In this document: positions 1-6,369 of the stretch, piece by piece
How the letters are laid out: each line of letters begins with the position of its first letter
How positions within the stretch are numbered: the first letter of the stretch is position 1
Source of the DNA: JBMNKL01 sp050261495
GTDB taxonomy: Bacteria > Bacillota > Clostridia > Acetivibrionales > DTU013
NCBI GenBank assembly: GCA_050261495.1
Contig: JBLNDI010000069.1
Coordinates: 1-11,247, forward strand
Reading direction: 5' to 3'
Length of the DNA stretch: 11,247 nt
The notes under the pieces: model-generated
Databases searched by the model: none
The model's input: only the letters and a program-made list of their open reading frames with translations
What the model was told of the DNA's origin: nothing
Program-made: the position numbers and the translations under genes

Positions 1-98
1 GTATTTGTCGAGGCTACGCCCACTTCTTCGCCATGTTCCGTGTACAATGCAGCTTTTGTAGTTGTTCCGCCGTTGTCTATTCCTATATAGTACTTCAT
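1..98 (-). CDS. FGGY-family carbohydrate kinase, N-terminal fragment
   Basis: Reading leftward from an ATG at 98-96, the first 32 codons begin MKYYIGIDNGGTTTKAALY, and the gene continues past the window edge. The GIDNGGTTTKA stretch (residues 6-16) is the phosphate-1 loop of the actin-like ATPase fold found in FGGY sugar kinases, which phosphorylate ketoses, pentitols or similar substrates with ATP. An AGGTG ribosome binding site (109-105) lies six bases before the ATG. The start resembles L-xylulose kinase (LyxK) or erythritol kinase more than the usual rhamnulokinase RhaB start. It lies 69 bases downstream of the lacI-type gene on the same strand, so the two are probably co-transcribed. The family is clear, but the substrate cannot be fixed from 32 residues. 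Confidence 0.85.
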   Translation of the reverse strand, partial: MKYYIGIDNGGTTTKAALYTEHGEEVGVASTN

Positions 99-167
99 AT
101 GTTTCACCTGACCCCTGTTTAAGTTTTATCAGCCGTTATTTACTTATAGGATTTATTTATAATGGAT

Positions 168-1229
168 TTACAAAAGGTGGCTGTTCGACCTCCTGGGGTT
201 ATAGGGCGCCGTACTGTTCCGTTCCAGCAACCTTGTCCCCACCTGCATTTTTGTAATTGAAGAAAAAGGATACTGGATCCTGTCGCAAAGAATGCGCACA
301 GCCCAAACTCCGATCTCGAGACAAGACACTTCCATCGTGGTCAATGGAGGATCGGAGATCGTAGAAAATGGAATTCCGTCAAATCCAACAATGGAAATAT
401 CTTCAGGGATTCGTATCTTGTATTCCTTAAAAGCTTTCATTGCTCCCAGGGCAATACTATCGTTGTTGGCAACCAGCGCCGACGGAAACTTCGTCCCTTT
501 CTCGAGCATATTGCGTACGGATTGGTACGCTCCGTCCGGCGTCGGATGCACGGTGTATACCAATGAAGGATCGAATGTATAGCCATGTTTCACAAGCGCG
601 TATTCATATGCCATCCTGCGGGCATTGCAGTTGTTGGTCGGCAGCGCGTTGGCAATAAACCCTATTTTCGGATGGTTTAGTGAAGCAAGAAGGGAAACGG
701 AACGGAAAATCGCCTCTTCATTATTCATGGTGATACAGTTGCATTCCAGCATCGGCATGTAATTATCGATAATCACCATCGGTACGGGCACATTTGAAAA
801 ATACTGTATGTATTCCTCGGTCAATTCCGTCCCCAAAAGCAGCACGCCGTCGGTCGAATCTTGCTCAATCAGCCTGTGAACCTCGCCCAACTGGTTTTCG
901 CCAACAGCCGTCATGACCAGGTTGTGGCCCTGCCTGCGGCATTCTTTTTCCACGGCGTCAATTATGGCGTTGACAAAACCCGGATTTCCATCAACCAGTA
1001 GGCCGTGCCTCTTAAATTTAATAAAATTGATACTCTTCTTCTTAACATCTTTCTTTGTCTTCAACCCGAATTCACGGTTTATATTGTAGCCGTTTTTTTC
1101 CAGAATCTCCTGGATCATTCTTCGCTTTTCGGAGCTTACCCCTTCACGGTTGTTCAGGACAAGCGAAACCGTTGCAGGAGAAACATTGGCCAAACTCGCT
1201 ATTTCTTTTAATTTCAGTTGTTTCTTCAT
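168..1229 (-). CDS. LacI-family transcriptional regulator
   Basis: This 353-residue protein has the usual length and layout of LacI/GalR repressors. A helix-turn-helix lies at residues 7-26 (LKEIASLANVSPATVSLVLN). The stretch up to about 65, which carries the linker, is lysine-rich. A type 1 periplasmic-binding-protein-like effector domain follows and contains the typical VGFDGIPFSTISDPPLTTMEV-type region near its C-terminus. It probably represses the divergent operon and perhaps itself, released by a sugar or sugar phosphate. I chose the ATG at 1229 because MKKQLKLKEIA places the helix-turn-helix at the standard distance. A GTG at 1235 is an alternative. The reading frame is open upstream to 1313, but those residues (MHLSAKRYIF...) do not look like the family. 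A GGAGG at 1266-1262 has no in-frame start at a usable distance, so the local binding site is the weaker GAGTGGG. Confidence 0.93.
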   Translation of the reverse strand: MKKQLKLKEIASLANVSPATVSLVLNNREGVSSEKRRMIQEILEKNGYNINREFGLKTKKDVKKKSINFIKFKRHGLLVDGNPGFVNAIIDAVEKECRRQGHNLVMTAVGENQLGEVHRLIEQDSTDGVLLLGTELTEEYIQYFSNVPVPMVIIDNYMPMLECNCITMNNEEAIFRSVSLLASLNHPKIGFIANALPTNNCNARRMAYEYALVKHGYTFDPSLVYTVHPTPDGAYQSVRNMLEKGTKFPSALVANNDSIALGAMKAFKEYKIRIPEDISIVGFDGIPFSTISDPPLTTMEVSCLEIGVWAVRILCDRIQYPFSSITKMQVGTRLLERNSTAPYNPRRSNSHLL

Positions 1230-1284
1230 TAGCACCCACTCACTAAAAAATTTATTAAATACCTCCAAAATAATTTTCAATATA

Positions 1285-1313
1285 AATATATAACGTTTAG
1301 CGGATAAATGCAA
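1285..1313 (-). promoter_or_regulatory. Predicted promoter of the lacI-kinase operon
   Basis: On the minus strand there is a -35 box TTGCAT (1313-1308), a 17-base spacer and a -10 box TATATT (1290-1285). This predicts a transcript start near 1278, about 50 bases before the lacI start codon. The -35 box touches the 15-base palindrome at 1313-1327, which fits autoregulation. It is a consensus match by eye only. Confidence 0.55.
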
Positions 1314-1327
1314 GCTAAAATTTAGCT
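1313..1327. promoter_or_regulatory. Palindrome AGCTAAAATTTAGCT, candidate LacI operator
   Basis: This is a perfect 7+1+7 inverted repeat (AGCTAAA-A-TTTAGCT) touching the -35 box of the leftward promoter. LacI-family repressors bind such symmetric sites. Its CTAAA..TTTAG core recurs in the site over the rightward start region, which suggests one repressor controls both directions. Assignment to the local LacI protein is inferred from position. Confidence 0.5.
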
Positions 1328-1330
1328 GTT

Positions 1331-1391
1331 TTTATTAAAATTTTATTACTCACATATTATTTAGCCGGTCGCATTACTAAAATTTTATTAT
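1331..1391. repeat. Two related AT-rich operator-like elements
   Basis: TTTATTAAAATTTTATTACT (1331-1350) and TTACTAAAATTTTATTAT (1374-1391) share TAAAATTTTATTA. Both centre on AAAATTTT, 42 bases apart (four helical turns). They resemble the palindromes at 1313-1327 and 1560-1577. They could be auxiliary repressor sites that allow looping, or an UP-type A-tract element. The region is AT-rich enough that chance similarity is possible. Confidence 0.3.
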
Positions 1392-1530
1392 ATATTTTAA
1401 TACTCTACTTAAATTTATAACTGTGTCAATAGTTATCTTTAGGGCATATTAATTATTATTTCTACATTTACAATAAATTAACAATGTCCGCGTGTTTTTA
1501 GTTTGTTTTCTTTTTTTAATAAAAATTATA

Positions 1531-1559
1531 TTGACTCAACTTAATGTTTATGCTAAACT
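1531..1559 (+). promoter_or_regulatory. Predicted sigma-A promoter of the sugar operon
   Basis: The -35 box TTGACT (1531-1536), an exact 17-base spacer and the -10 box TAAACT (1554-1559) form a good housekeeping promoter. An A/T-rich tract lies just upstream (1510-1530). The start is predicted near 1566, giving an untranslated leader of about 85 bases before the cupin gene. It lies directly before an operator-like palindrome. Confidence 0.65.
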
Positions 1560-1577
1560 TTTATTAAATTTAGTAAA
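1560..1577. promoter_or_regulatory. Palindrome over the transcription start, candidate LacI operator
   Basis: TTTATTAAATTTAGTAAA is an 18-base inverted repeat with one mismatched pair (positions 5 and 14). It begins one base after the -10 box and covers the predicted start site. A repressor bound here would block the operon directly, the classic arrangement for a LacI-family regulator encoded divergently. A weaker relative, ACTAAAAAATTTATTAAAT, lies at 1242-1260 in the lacI leader. Confidence 0.55.
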
Positions 1578-1604
1578 TTTATAGTATTGCACTTCGATTT
1601 CAAG

Positions 1605-1623
1605 ACGGTAAGGACCCTTCCGT
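1605..1623 (+). other. Hairpin in the leader of the sugar operon
   Basis: ACGG-T-AAG / CTT-CCGT can form a seven-pair stem with one bulged T and a four-base loop. It ends 11 bases before the AAAGGAG ribosome binding site of the cupin gene. No T-run follows, so it is not a terminator. It could protect the 5' end of the mRNA or be incidental. Confidence 0.3.
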
Positions 1624-1650
1624 TAATCTAAAACAAAGGAGCGTGAGAGT

Positions 1651-2004
1651 TTGAAAATATATCGAAAGGGCACCGGTGAAAAGTATACGCCTTTCAATCA
1701 TTATGGCATGACGACCCAGGTTGTCTTCAACCCTGACACCGGTTCCAAACGTGTCAATTTTACTTTATCCACGATACCGAAAGGTGCAGGAAGCGTGGAT
1801 GAAGTTCACGAAAAATCCGATCAGATTTTCTACATTATTAAAGGGGAACTGAAAATCAGCGCAAACGGCAAGCTTGTCGACATATTGAAAGAGGGCGACG
1901 CTGCTTTGGTGGAAGCCGGAGACGTACATGCTGTGATAAATGACGGCGAAGAAGATTGCGTTTTTTGCTGCGTCACTGTTCCCCCGCTGGACAAAACGCA
2001 CTAA
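1651..2004 (+). CDS. Small single-domain cupin protein
   Basis: This 117-residue protein is one conserved beta-barrel (cupin 2). Motif 1 runs from G47 through H53 to G65 (VHEKSDQIFYIIKGELKIS). Motif 2 runs from G82 to N97 (GDAALVEAGDVHAVIN), with H93. Of the usual metal ligands, H53 and H93 are present. The second histidine of HxH is K55, and Q58 stands near the glutamate position, so metal binding is possible but not standard. Such cupins in sugar operons are often epimerase or isomerase helpers, or bind small molecules. No specific reaction can be assigned. The start is TTG at 1651, nine bases after AAAGGAG (1635-1641). It is the first gene of the operon. A 22-base tandem duplication covers its last codons and stop without changing the frame. 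Confidence 0.85.
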   Translation: MKIYRKGTGEKYTPFNHYGMTTQVVFNPDTGSKRVNFTLSTIPKGAGSVDEVHEKSDQIFYIIKGELKISANGKLVDILKEGDAALVEAGDVHAVINDGEEDCVFCCVTVPPLDKTH

Positions 2005-2031
2005 TTAATCTGGACAAAACGCACTAATTAA
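1987..2031 (+). repeat. Perfect 22-base tandem duplication across the cupin stop codon
   Basis: The 22-base unit from 1987 to 2008, which encodes LDKTH and the stop TAA, is repeated exactly at 2010-2031 with one T between (period 23). The second copy is not translated because it lies beyond the stop. Perfect identity suggests a recent slippage-type duplication or selection for the repeat. Confidence 0.95.
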
Positions 2032-2057
2032 ATACAAACGTAACAGGAGCGTGGATC

Positions 2058-3425
2058 ATGAAAAAAGTATACAAGCCTTACAATTTCGGTTCTTTTAAAA
2101 CAAATGCCGATTTTTCGGCCGCAATGGCTGCAGACGGTATGAATTTCCCTATTTCGGACGATCTTTCAATCCTTTTGGAACCTCTGACCCTGGCAAATGG
2201 AGATGTGATTCCCAACCGCATGGTAATACAGCCGCTTGAAGGTTTTGACGGCACCAGGGACGGCAACCCATCCGATTTAATTTTCCGCCGTTACAAGAGG
2301 TATGCCGAGGGCGGCGCCGGCTTGATCTGGTACGAGTCTATAACGGTGGCGGATGACGGACGTTGCAATCCCTTGCAGATGATTATAAAGGAAAGCACGG
2401 TTCCGGAGATAAAGCGTCTTGTTGACGAAAGCAACGCCGCAGCAATCGCAAAATACGGCAGAAGACCTTACAATGTATTGCAGTTGACCCATTCAGGCCG
2501 CCGCAGTGTCGATGCAAATTGGAAATCCACTCCGCTCGCGGTCGTTCCGAATCCCTATATCGACCATCACAATTCAATCGACGGCCAGTCAGGCAAAATT
2601 ACGTTTGCCACCGACGAGAAAATCGAAGAAATCATAGAGGGATTTATTCATGGCGCGGAATTGGCCGTGGAATGCGGATTTGATTCGGTTGATGTGAAGA
2701 TATGCCACGAGTATATACTGCGCGAGTTGCTGGCGGCTTTCAATCGTCCGGGCAAATACGGCGGAAGCTTTGAGAACCGTACACGCGCGCTGTTCGAAAT
2801 TATCCACGGCATAAAAAAACGTTGCGGCGATGCGATTGCCATCTGCGTGCGTCTTAACGCGTACGACTGCATCCCGTGGCCGCACGGCTGGGGCATGAAG
2901 CAGGAAGAAGGCGTGATGGAGCCCGATCCAACAGAAGTTATCAAGCTTTGCAACATGCTGGTGGCGGAAGGCGTTGACATGATCAACCTGTCCACAATGA
3001 TGCCCAGGTACCAGCCGACAGGACGCGGTTATCTTGCCGAGATCGAAGAGGATGCGGTAATCGAGCCCTACAAGGGTGTATTTGCATTGCTTGATATGAC
3101 CCGTCGCATTAAGGAAGCCGTCCCCGGCGGCAAGTTTGTCTGCACCGGCCTTTCCTGGCTGGAGAACTTTGGCGCCGCGGTAGGCGCCGGCGGCATTAAA
3201 GAAGGATGGTTCGATCTGGCAGGCTTTGGCCGTCAGGCATTTGCATACCCCGACTTTGCGGAAGATATCATGAAATTGGGCAAAATGGTCCGTTCCAAGT
3301 GCTGCATAACCTGTGACAAGTGCTACGATTTGATTCAAATAGGACACTGCCAGACCGGCTGCGTTGTACGCGACCAGGAAGTGTACCTTCCCTTGTACAG
3401 GAAACATGTCCTGAAGCAGGGATAA
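2058..3425 (+). CDS. Old Yellow Enzyme-family NADH:flavin oxidoreductase with [4Fe-4S] motif
   Basis: This 455-residue flavoenzyme has an FMN TIM-barrel domain beginning near residue 38 (LLEPLTLANGDVIPNRMV). It carries QLTHSGRR (142-149), the H217 region (DVKICHEYILRELL), KYGGSFENRTR (233-243) and a phosphate-binding GFGRQAFAYPDF stretch near 389-400. C416-x2-C419-x2-C422-x12-C435 near the C-terminus has the spacing of the [4Fe-4S] ligands in trimethylamine dehydrogenase. C415 and C431 are extra. The C-terminal FAD/NAD domain of trimethylamine dehydrogenase and 2,4-dienoyl-CoA reductase is absent, so electrons probably come from a separate partner. There is an N-terminal extension of about 38 residues. 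The family reduces activated C=C bonds or oxidises amines; a redox step on a sugar-derived intermediate is inferred. The start is ATG 2058 after AGGAG (2044-2048). Confidence 0.9.
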   Translation: MKKVYKPYNFGSFKTNADFSAAMAADGMNFPISDDLSILLEPLTLANGDVIPNRMVIQPLEGFDGTRDGNPSDLIFRRYKRYAEGGAGLIWYESITVADDGRCNPLQMIIKESTVPEIKRLVDESNAAAIAKYGRRPYNVLQLTHSGRRSVDANWKSTPLAVVPNPYIDHHNSIDGQSGKITFATDEKIEEIIEGFIHGAELAVECGFDSVDVKICHEYILRELLAAFNRPGKYGGSFENRTRALFEIIHGIKKRCGDAIAICVRLNAYDCIPWPHGWGMKQEEGVMEPDPTEVIKLCNMLVAEGVDMINLSTMMPRYQPTGRGYLAEIEEDAVIEPYKGVFALLDMTRRIKEAVPGGKFVCTGLSWLENFGAAVGAGGIKEGWFDLAGFGRQAFAYPDFAEDIMKLGKMVRSKCCITCDKCYDLIQIGHCQTGCVVRDQEVYLPLYRKHVLKQG

Positions 3426-3461
3426 AAAACAAGCGTTGCTTTGCGAAGAGAGGGGAGCTTT

Positions 3462-4445
3462 ATGAATTATATAAAATTCAATAACACAGATTTGTCAGTA
3501 TCGCCGGTATGTCTCGGTACCGTCAACTACGGCACCGACTTGCCCGAACGCGAAGCCTTGGCCCAGATAAGCAGGTTTGTAGAATCCGGCGGAAACTTCA
3601 TAGACACCGCCCATGTTTACGGGGATTGGGGTGACGGGCCCAAGGCTGTCAGTGAACGCATCATCGGCAAATGGATCAAGGAAAATGGCAATCGGGACAA
3701 GCTCATAATTTCCACCAAGGGCGCACACCCCGAATGGGGATACATGGAAATCCCGCGCGTCAACAAAAAATGTATCGAAAAAGACCTGGATGAGAGCCTG
3801 CAATACCTGAACACGGACTATATAGACCTGTATTTTCTCCATCGTGACGATCCAAACACGCCCATCTCGGAGATCATGGAGTGCCTCGAAGATGCCCGCA
3901 AGGCCGGCAAAATCCGTTATTACGGGTGTTCAAACTGGGAGTTGCCCCGCATCAAGGAAGCGCAGGCGTATTGCAAGGAACACGGGCTTCATGGATTCAT
4001 CTGCAACCAGATCATGTGGAGCCTGGCGGACGTTAATTTGCACAACTTGCCCGATAAAACCCTCATTCCCATGGATGAAGAAACATACGCATACCATTCG
4101 GAAACCCGCATGAACGCCATGGCCTACATGTCCGTTGCCAAGGGTTACTTTGCACGGCGCGCGGCCGGTGAAAAACTGCCCGCCGGTGTCACGGACGTTT
4201 ACTCGAATCCGTCCAACGACGCCATCTACGAGATTGCCGGAACAGTCGTTGCAGAAGGCGTATATTCCTTTATCGATCTCTCTTTAATGTATATTATGGC
4301 GGAAAAGCGTTTCCCATCGGTACCCATAGCATCTTTTGACAACATGGACCAGTTGGACGAGTGTATCAGGTGCATGGAAAAAAGCATACCGGGCGACGCA
4401 ATAGAAAAACTTGCCCGTCTGAAGAAATTTGTATATACGAAATAA
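3462..4445 (+). CDS. Aldo/keto reductase
   Basis: This 327-residue protein is a full-length aldo/keto reductase, an NAD(P)H-dependent carbonyl reductase of TIM-barrel fold. The catalytic tetrad is visible: D48 and Y53 (NFIDTAHVYGDW), K86 (ISTKGAHPEWGY) and H127 (DLYFLHRDD). The region YGCSNWELPRI (near 154-164) is the conserved GxSN cofactor and substrate segment. The ATG at 3462 follows a strong GAGGGGAG site (3450-3457). A TTG at 3441 would lie upstream of that site and is not favoured. It follows the flavin oxidoreductase by 36 bases and precedes rhaA by 47, so they share a transcript. A likely role is reversible oxidation or reduction of a sugar or of an aldehyde released from it, such as lactaldehyde. 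The substrate is unknown. Confidence 0.9.
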   Translation: MNYIKFNNTDLSVSPVCLGTVNYGTDLPEREALAQISRFVESGGNFIDTAHVYGDWGDGPKAVSERIIGKWIKENGNRDKLIISTKGAHPEWGYMEIPRVNKKCIEKDLDESLQYLNTDYIDLYFLHRDDPNTPISEIMECLEDARKAGKIRYYGCSNWELPRIKEAQAYCKEHGLHGFICNQIMWSLADVNLHNLPDKTLIPMDEETYAYHSETRMNAMAYMSVAKGYFARRAAGEKLPAGVTDVYSNPSNDAIYEIAGTVVAEGVYSFIDLSLMYIMAEKRFPSVPIASFDNMDQLDECIRCMEKSIPGDAIEKLARLKKFVYTK

Positions 4446-4492
4446 TAAAAGCTTTATATTATCAGCTAGATTATCGGAAAGAAGGACTTGCC

Positions 4493-5752
4493 ATGAACGA
4501 AAAAACTATTTTGCAAGGATATGAATACGCCAAGGAAGTATACGCAGTACATGGCATCGATACGAATGCGGCAATCAAAAAGGCCGACGACATACCGCTA
4601 ACACTGCACAGCTGGCAAGGCGACGACCTGATTGGATTTGACGGCATAGGTACGTTGACGGGAGGAATATCCGCCACGGGCAATTACCCGGGACGCGCGC
4701 GCACAGCGGATGAACTGCGGATGGATATTACAGAGGCTGTTTCCATGATTCCCGGCAAGCTCCGTGTCGGGCTGCATTCTTGCCATGCGGAGCTCAACGG
4801 GAAAAAAGTGGACCGCGACGCTTATACCATAGAATTTTTCCAAAACTGGGTGGATTGGGCGAAAGAGCATTCACTTCAACTGGATTTCAACCCTACGTTT
4901 TTCTCCCACCCCAAGATGGACGGTAACTTTTCCCTGGCAAGCGCCGAAGAAGGCATAAGGGCATTTTGGATTGAACATGGCAAACGCTGCCGCGAAATCG
5001 GCGCCGAATTTGGAAAACAGCTTGGCACTCCCTGCATCACCAACTTCTGGATGCCCGACGGTTACAAAGACATCCCTGCGGATACGTCAGCGCCGCGCCA
5101 TCGTATGATGGATTCGCTGGATAAAATCTTCTCCGAGAAAATAGACCCGGCATTGGAGATGGATTCGCTGGAGAGCAAGCTGTTCGGCCTGGGGATCGAG
5201 AGTTATACGGTTGTCAGTCACGAATTCGCCCTTGGCTATTGCCTGAAGAACAAAAAACTCCTGTGCCTCGACACCGGCCACTTCCATCCTACCGAATCCG
5301 TCGGTGCGAAACTGACTGCCATTGTTCCGTTCCTGGAGGGGGTTATGCTTCACGTCAGCCGCGGAATCCGCTGGGACAGCGACCATGTGGTCATATGGGA
5401 TGACGAACTGCAAAATATTATGAATGAAATAATCCATAACGGGTATGAGGACAAGGTGCATATCGGCATGGACTTTTTCGATGCATCCATCAACCGCATC
5501 GCAGCATGGACGATCGGCACCCGCAACACGAGGAAGGCGCTGCTGAACGCGTGCCTGACACCGTTCAAAGACAAGCGCGCCGCGGAAAGCGAAGGCGATT
5601 TTACAACACGGCTGGCGCTGCACGAAGAGAACAAGTCGCTTCCCTTTTCGGCCGTATGGGATTATTACTGCCTGACTTCGGGTGTTCCGGTAGGACGCGA
5701 ATGGATCGGTCAAGTAAAAAAATATGAACACGAGGTATTGAGCAAGCGTTAG
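4493..5752 (+). CDS. rhaA: L-rhamnose isomerase
   Basis: This cytoplasmic enzyme interconverts L-rhamnose and L-rhamnulose; the family also accepts L-lyxose and some other aldoses. The 419 residues match the length of the E. coli enzyme as I recall it. Family blocks run throughout: HSWQGDDLIGFD (39-50), TGGISATGNYPGRAR (56-70), LDFNPTFFSHP (130-140), GTPCITNFWMPDGYKDIPAD (178-197), ESKLFG and LDTGHFHPTE (259-268), HVSRGIRWDSDHVV (287-300), MDFFDASINRIAAW (326-339). Metal and active-site positions E227, D260, H263, H287, D295, D297 and D327 correspond, at a constant offset of seven, to E. coli E234, D267, H270, H294, D302, D304 and D334. The ATG at 4493 follows GAAGGA (4481-4486). The frame is open further upstream, but that part lies in the aldo/keto reductase gene. 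Rhamnulokinase and rhamnulose-phosphate aldolase are not in the window, so the natural substrate could differ. Confidence 0.93.
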   Translation: MNEKTILQGYEYAKEVYAVHGIDTNAAIKKADDIPLTLHSWQGDDLIGFDGIGTLTGGISATGNYPGRARTADELRMDITEAVSMIPGKLRVGLHSCHAELNGKKVDRDAYTIEFFQNWVDWAKEHSLQLDFNPTFFSHPKMDGNFSLASAEEGIRAFWIEHGKRCREIGAEFGKQLGTPCITNFWMPDGYKDIPADTSAPRHRMMDSLDKIFSEKIDPALEMDSLESKLFGLGIESYTVVSHEFALGYCLKNKKLLCLDTGHFHPTESVGAKLTAIVPFLEGVMLHVSRGIRWDSDHVVIWDDELQNIMNEIIHNGYEDKVHIGMDFFDASINRIAAWTIGTRNTRKALLNACLTPFKDKRAAESEGDFTTRLALHEENKSLPFSAVWDYYCLTSGVPVGREWIGQVKKYEHEVLSKR

Positions 5753-5836
5753 TTGCGGCAGTTACTTCCAATAATACCGTACGCGGATTTTGCATTAATC
5801 AAGGTTTAAAATAAGCAACAGTAAGGAGCAACGAGT

Positions 5837-6211
5837 ATGTCCTCTATCGGAAAGACAACATGGGTTATCCCTGACATGTACTGGCCGGAAATCACGTCCG
5901 AAGGCCATTATGTAAGTCATGAAGCTATTTGCGTGTTGAATATGTCCGATCAGAAATGCGAGCTGGAGATTACATTGTATTTCGAAGACCGTGAGCCGGT
6001 CGGAGACTTGAAAGTCACATGCGAGGCAAAGCGAACCCACCATATTCGCATGGATCTTTTGACAGACGCGAACGGGGAGCATATTCCGCGCGGCCTTCCC
6101 TACGCATCGGTAATCAAGGCTTCCGTACCGGTTGTCATCCAGTACACGCGCGTGGATACAACCCAATGCGCAAACAGCATTATGACCACGATGGCATACG
6201 CGGCAACCTGA
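5837..6211 (+). CDS. ASRT-family protein (sensory rhodopsin transducer, DUF1362)
   Basis: This 124-residue beta-rich protein resembles the Anabaena sensory rhodopsin transducer. Shared landmarks are IGKTTWVIPDMY (4-15), SHEAICVLN (27-35), ITLYFEDREPVG (45-56), AKRTHHIRMD (64-73), IPRGLPYASVI (83-93), VPVVIQYTRVD (97-107) and MAYA (119-122). There is no signal peptide or membrane segment, so it is cytoplasmic. In Anabaena the homologue works with a retinal photoreceptor. Most relatives are in bacteria without rhodopsin, often beside sugar genes, and a published computational analysis (de Souza, Iyer and Aravind) proposed that the fold binds sugars. Here it sits 84 bases after rhaA and before the importer, which fits a sugar sensor or a helper of the isomerase pathway. 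The start is ATG 5837 after AAGGAG (5822-5827). Confidence 0.87.
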   Translation: MSSIGKTTWVIPDMYWPEITSEGHYVSHEAICVLNMSDQKCELEITLYFEDREPVGDLKVTCEAKRTHHIRMDLLTDANGEHIPRGLPYASVIKASVPVVIQYTRVDTTQCANSIMTTMAYAAT

Positions 6212-6369
6212 CGTAAATTTTAAGACTGACAGTTTGAAGACGGTTTGAAGCTTTACGGGTAAAAACGGACTTTTTGAGGAAGGCTTGCATTAAATTAAAT
6301 GTATAACATTTTCAGCACTAACGCTGACGCGTTGTGTATAAATCAATCAAGTAATGGAGGAAGGAAAAA
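6212..6369 (+). other. Leader region before the binding-protein gene
   Basis: These 158 bases between the ASRT gene and the binding-protein gene hold no open gene and no convincing -35/-10 pair. Visible are an 8-base direct repeat GTTTGAAG (6232-6239 and 6243-6250) and a small hairpin AACGC-TGAC-GCGTT (6319-6332). Binding-protein mRNAs are often processed or stabilised separately, which might be the role here. There is no direct evidence. Confidence 0.3.

Noticed and set aside
1230..1313. 28-residue N-terminal extension of the LacI protein, with a GGAGG at 1262-1266
   Set aside because: The GGAGG has no in-frame ATG, GTG or TTG at normal spacing. The extension covers the predicted promoter and does not resemble the family. 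It remains possible only if a rare start codon is used.
1417..1436. Inverted repeat ATAACT-8-AGTTAT in the divergent gap
   Set aside because: The arms are short and AT-rich, it does not resemble the other palindromes, and it sits away from both promoters. Probably chance.
1578..1650. Riboswitch in the operon leader
   Set aside because: The leader is too short and simple; no known riboswitch core motif is visible, only one small hairpin.
2589..3407. Long open frame on the minus strand (272 codons)
   Set aside because: It lies fully opposite the flavin oxidoreductase gene, has no recognisable domain or ribosome binding site, and the sense protein is clearly real.
4361..4492. Upstream extension of the rhaA reading frame
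   Set aside because: The extension lies mostly inside the aldo/keto reductase gene. The ATG at 4493 has a good ribosome binding site and matches the family N-terminus and 419-residue length.
5087..5731. Open frame of 214 codons on the minus strand
   Set aside because: It is opposite the well-conserved rhaA gene and its translation shows no family features, so it is a by-product of coding bias.
6261..6275. AAAAACGGACTTTTT as a terminator before the binding-protein gene
   Set aside because: The stem would be A-T pairs only, with no GC-rich part, too weak for a Rho-independent terminator.
6281..6290. AGGCTTGCAT shared with 11117-11126 near the intron boundary
   Set aside because: A single 10-base match with no wider similarity; chance is enough and it is not a target-site duplication.
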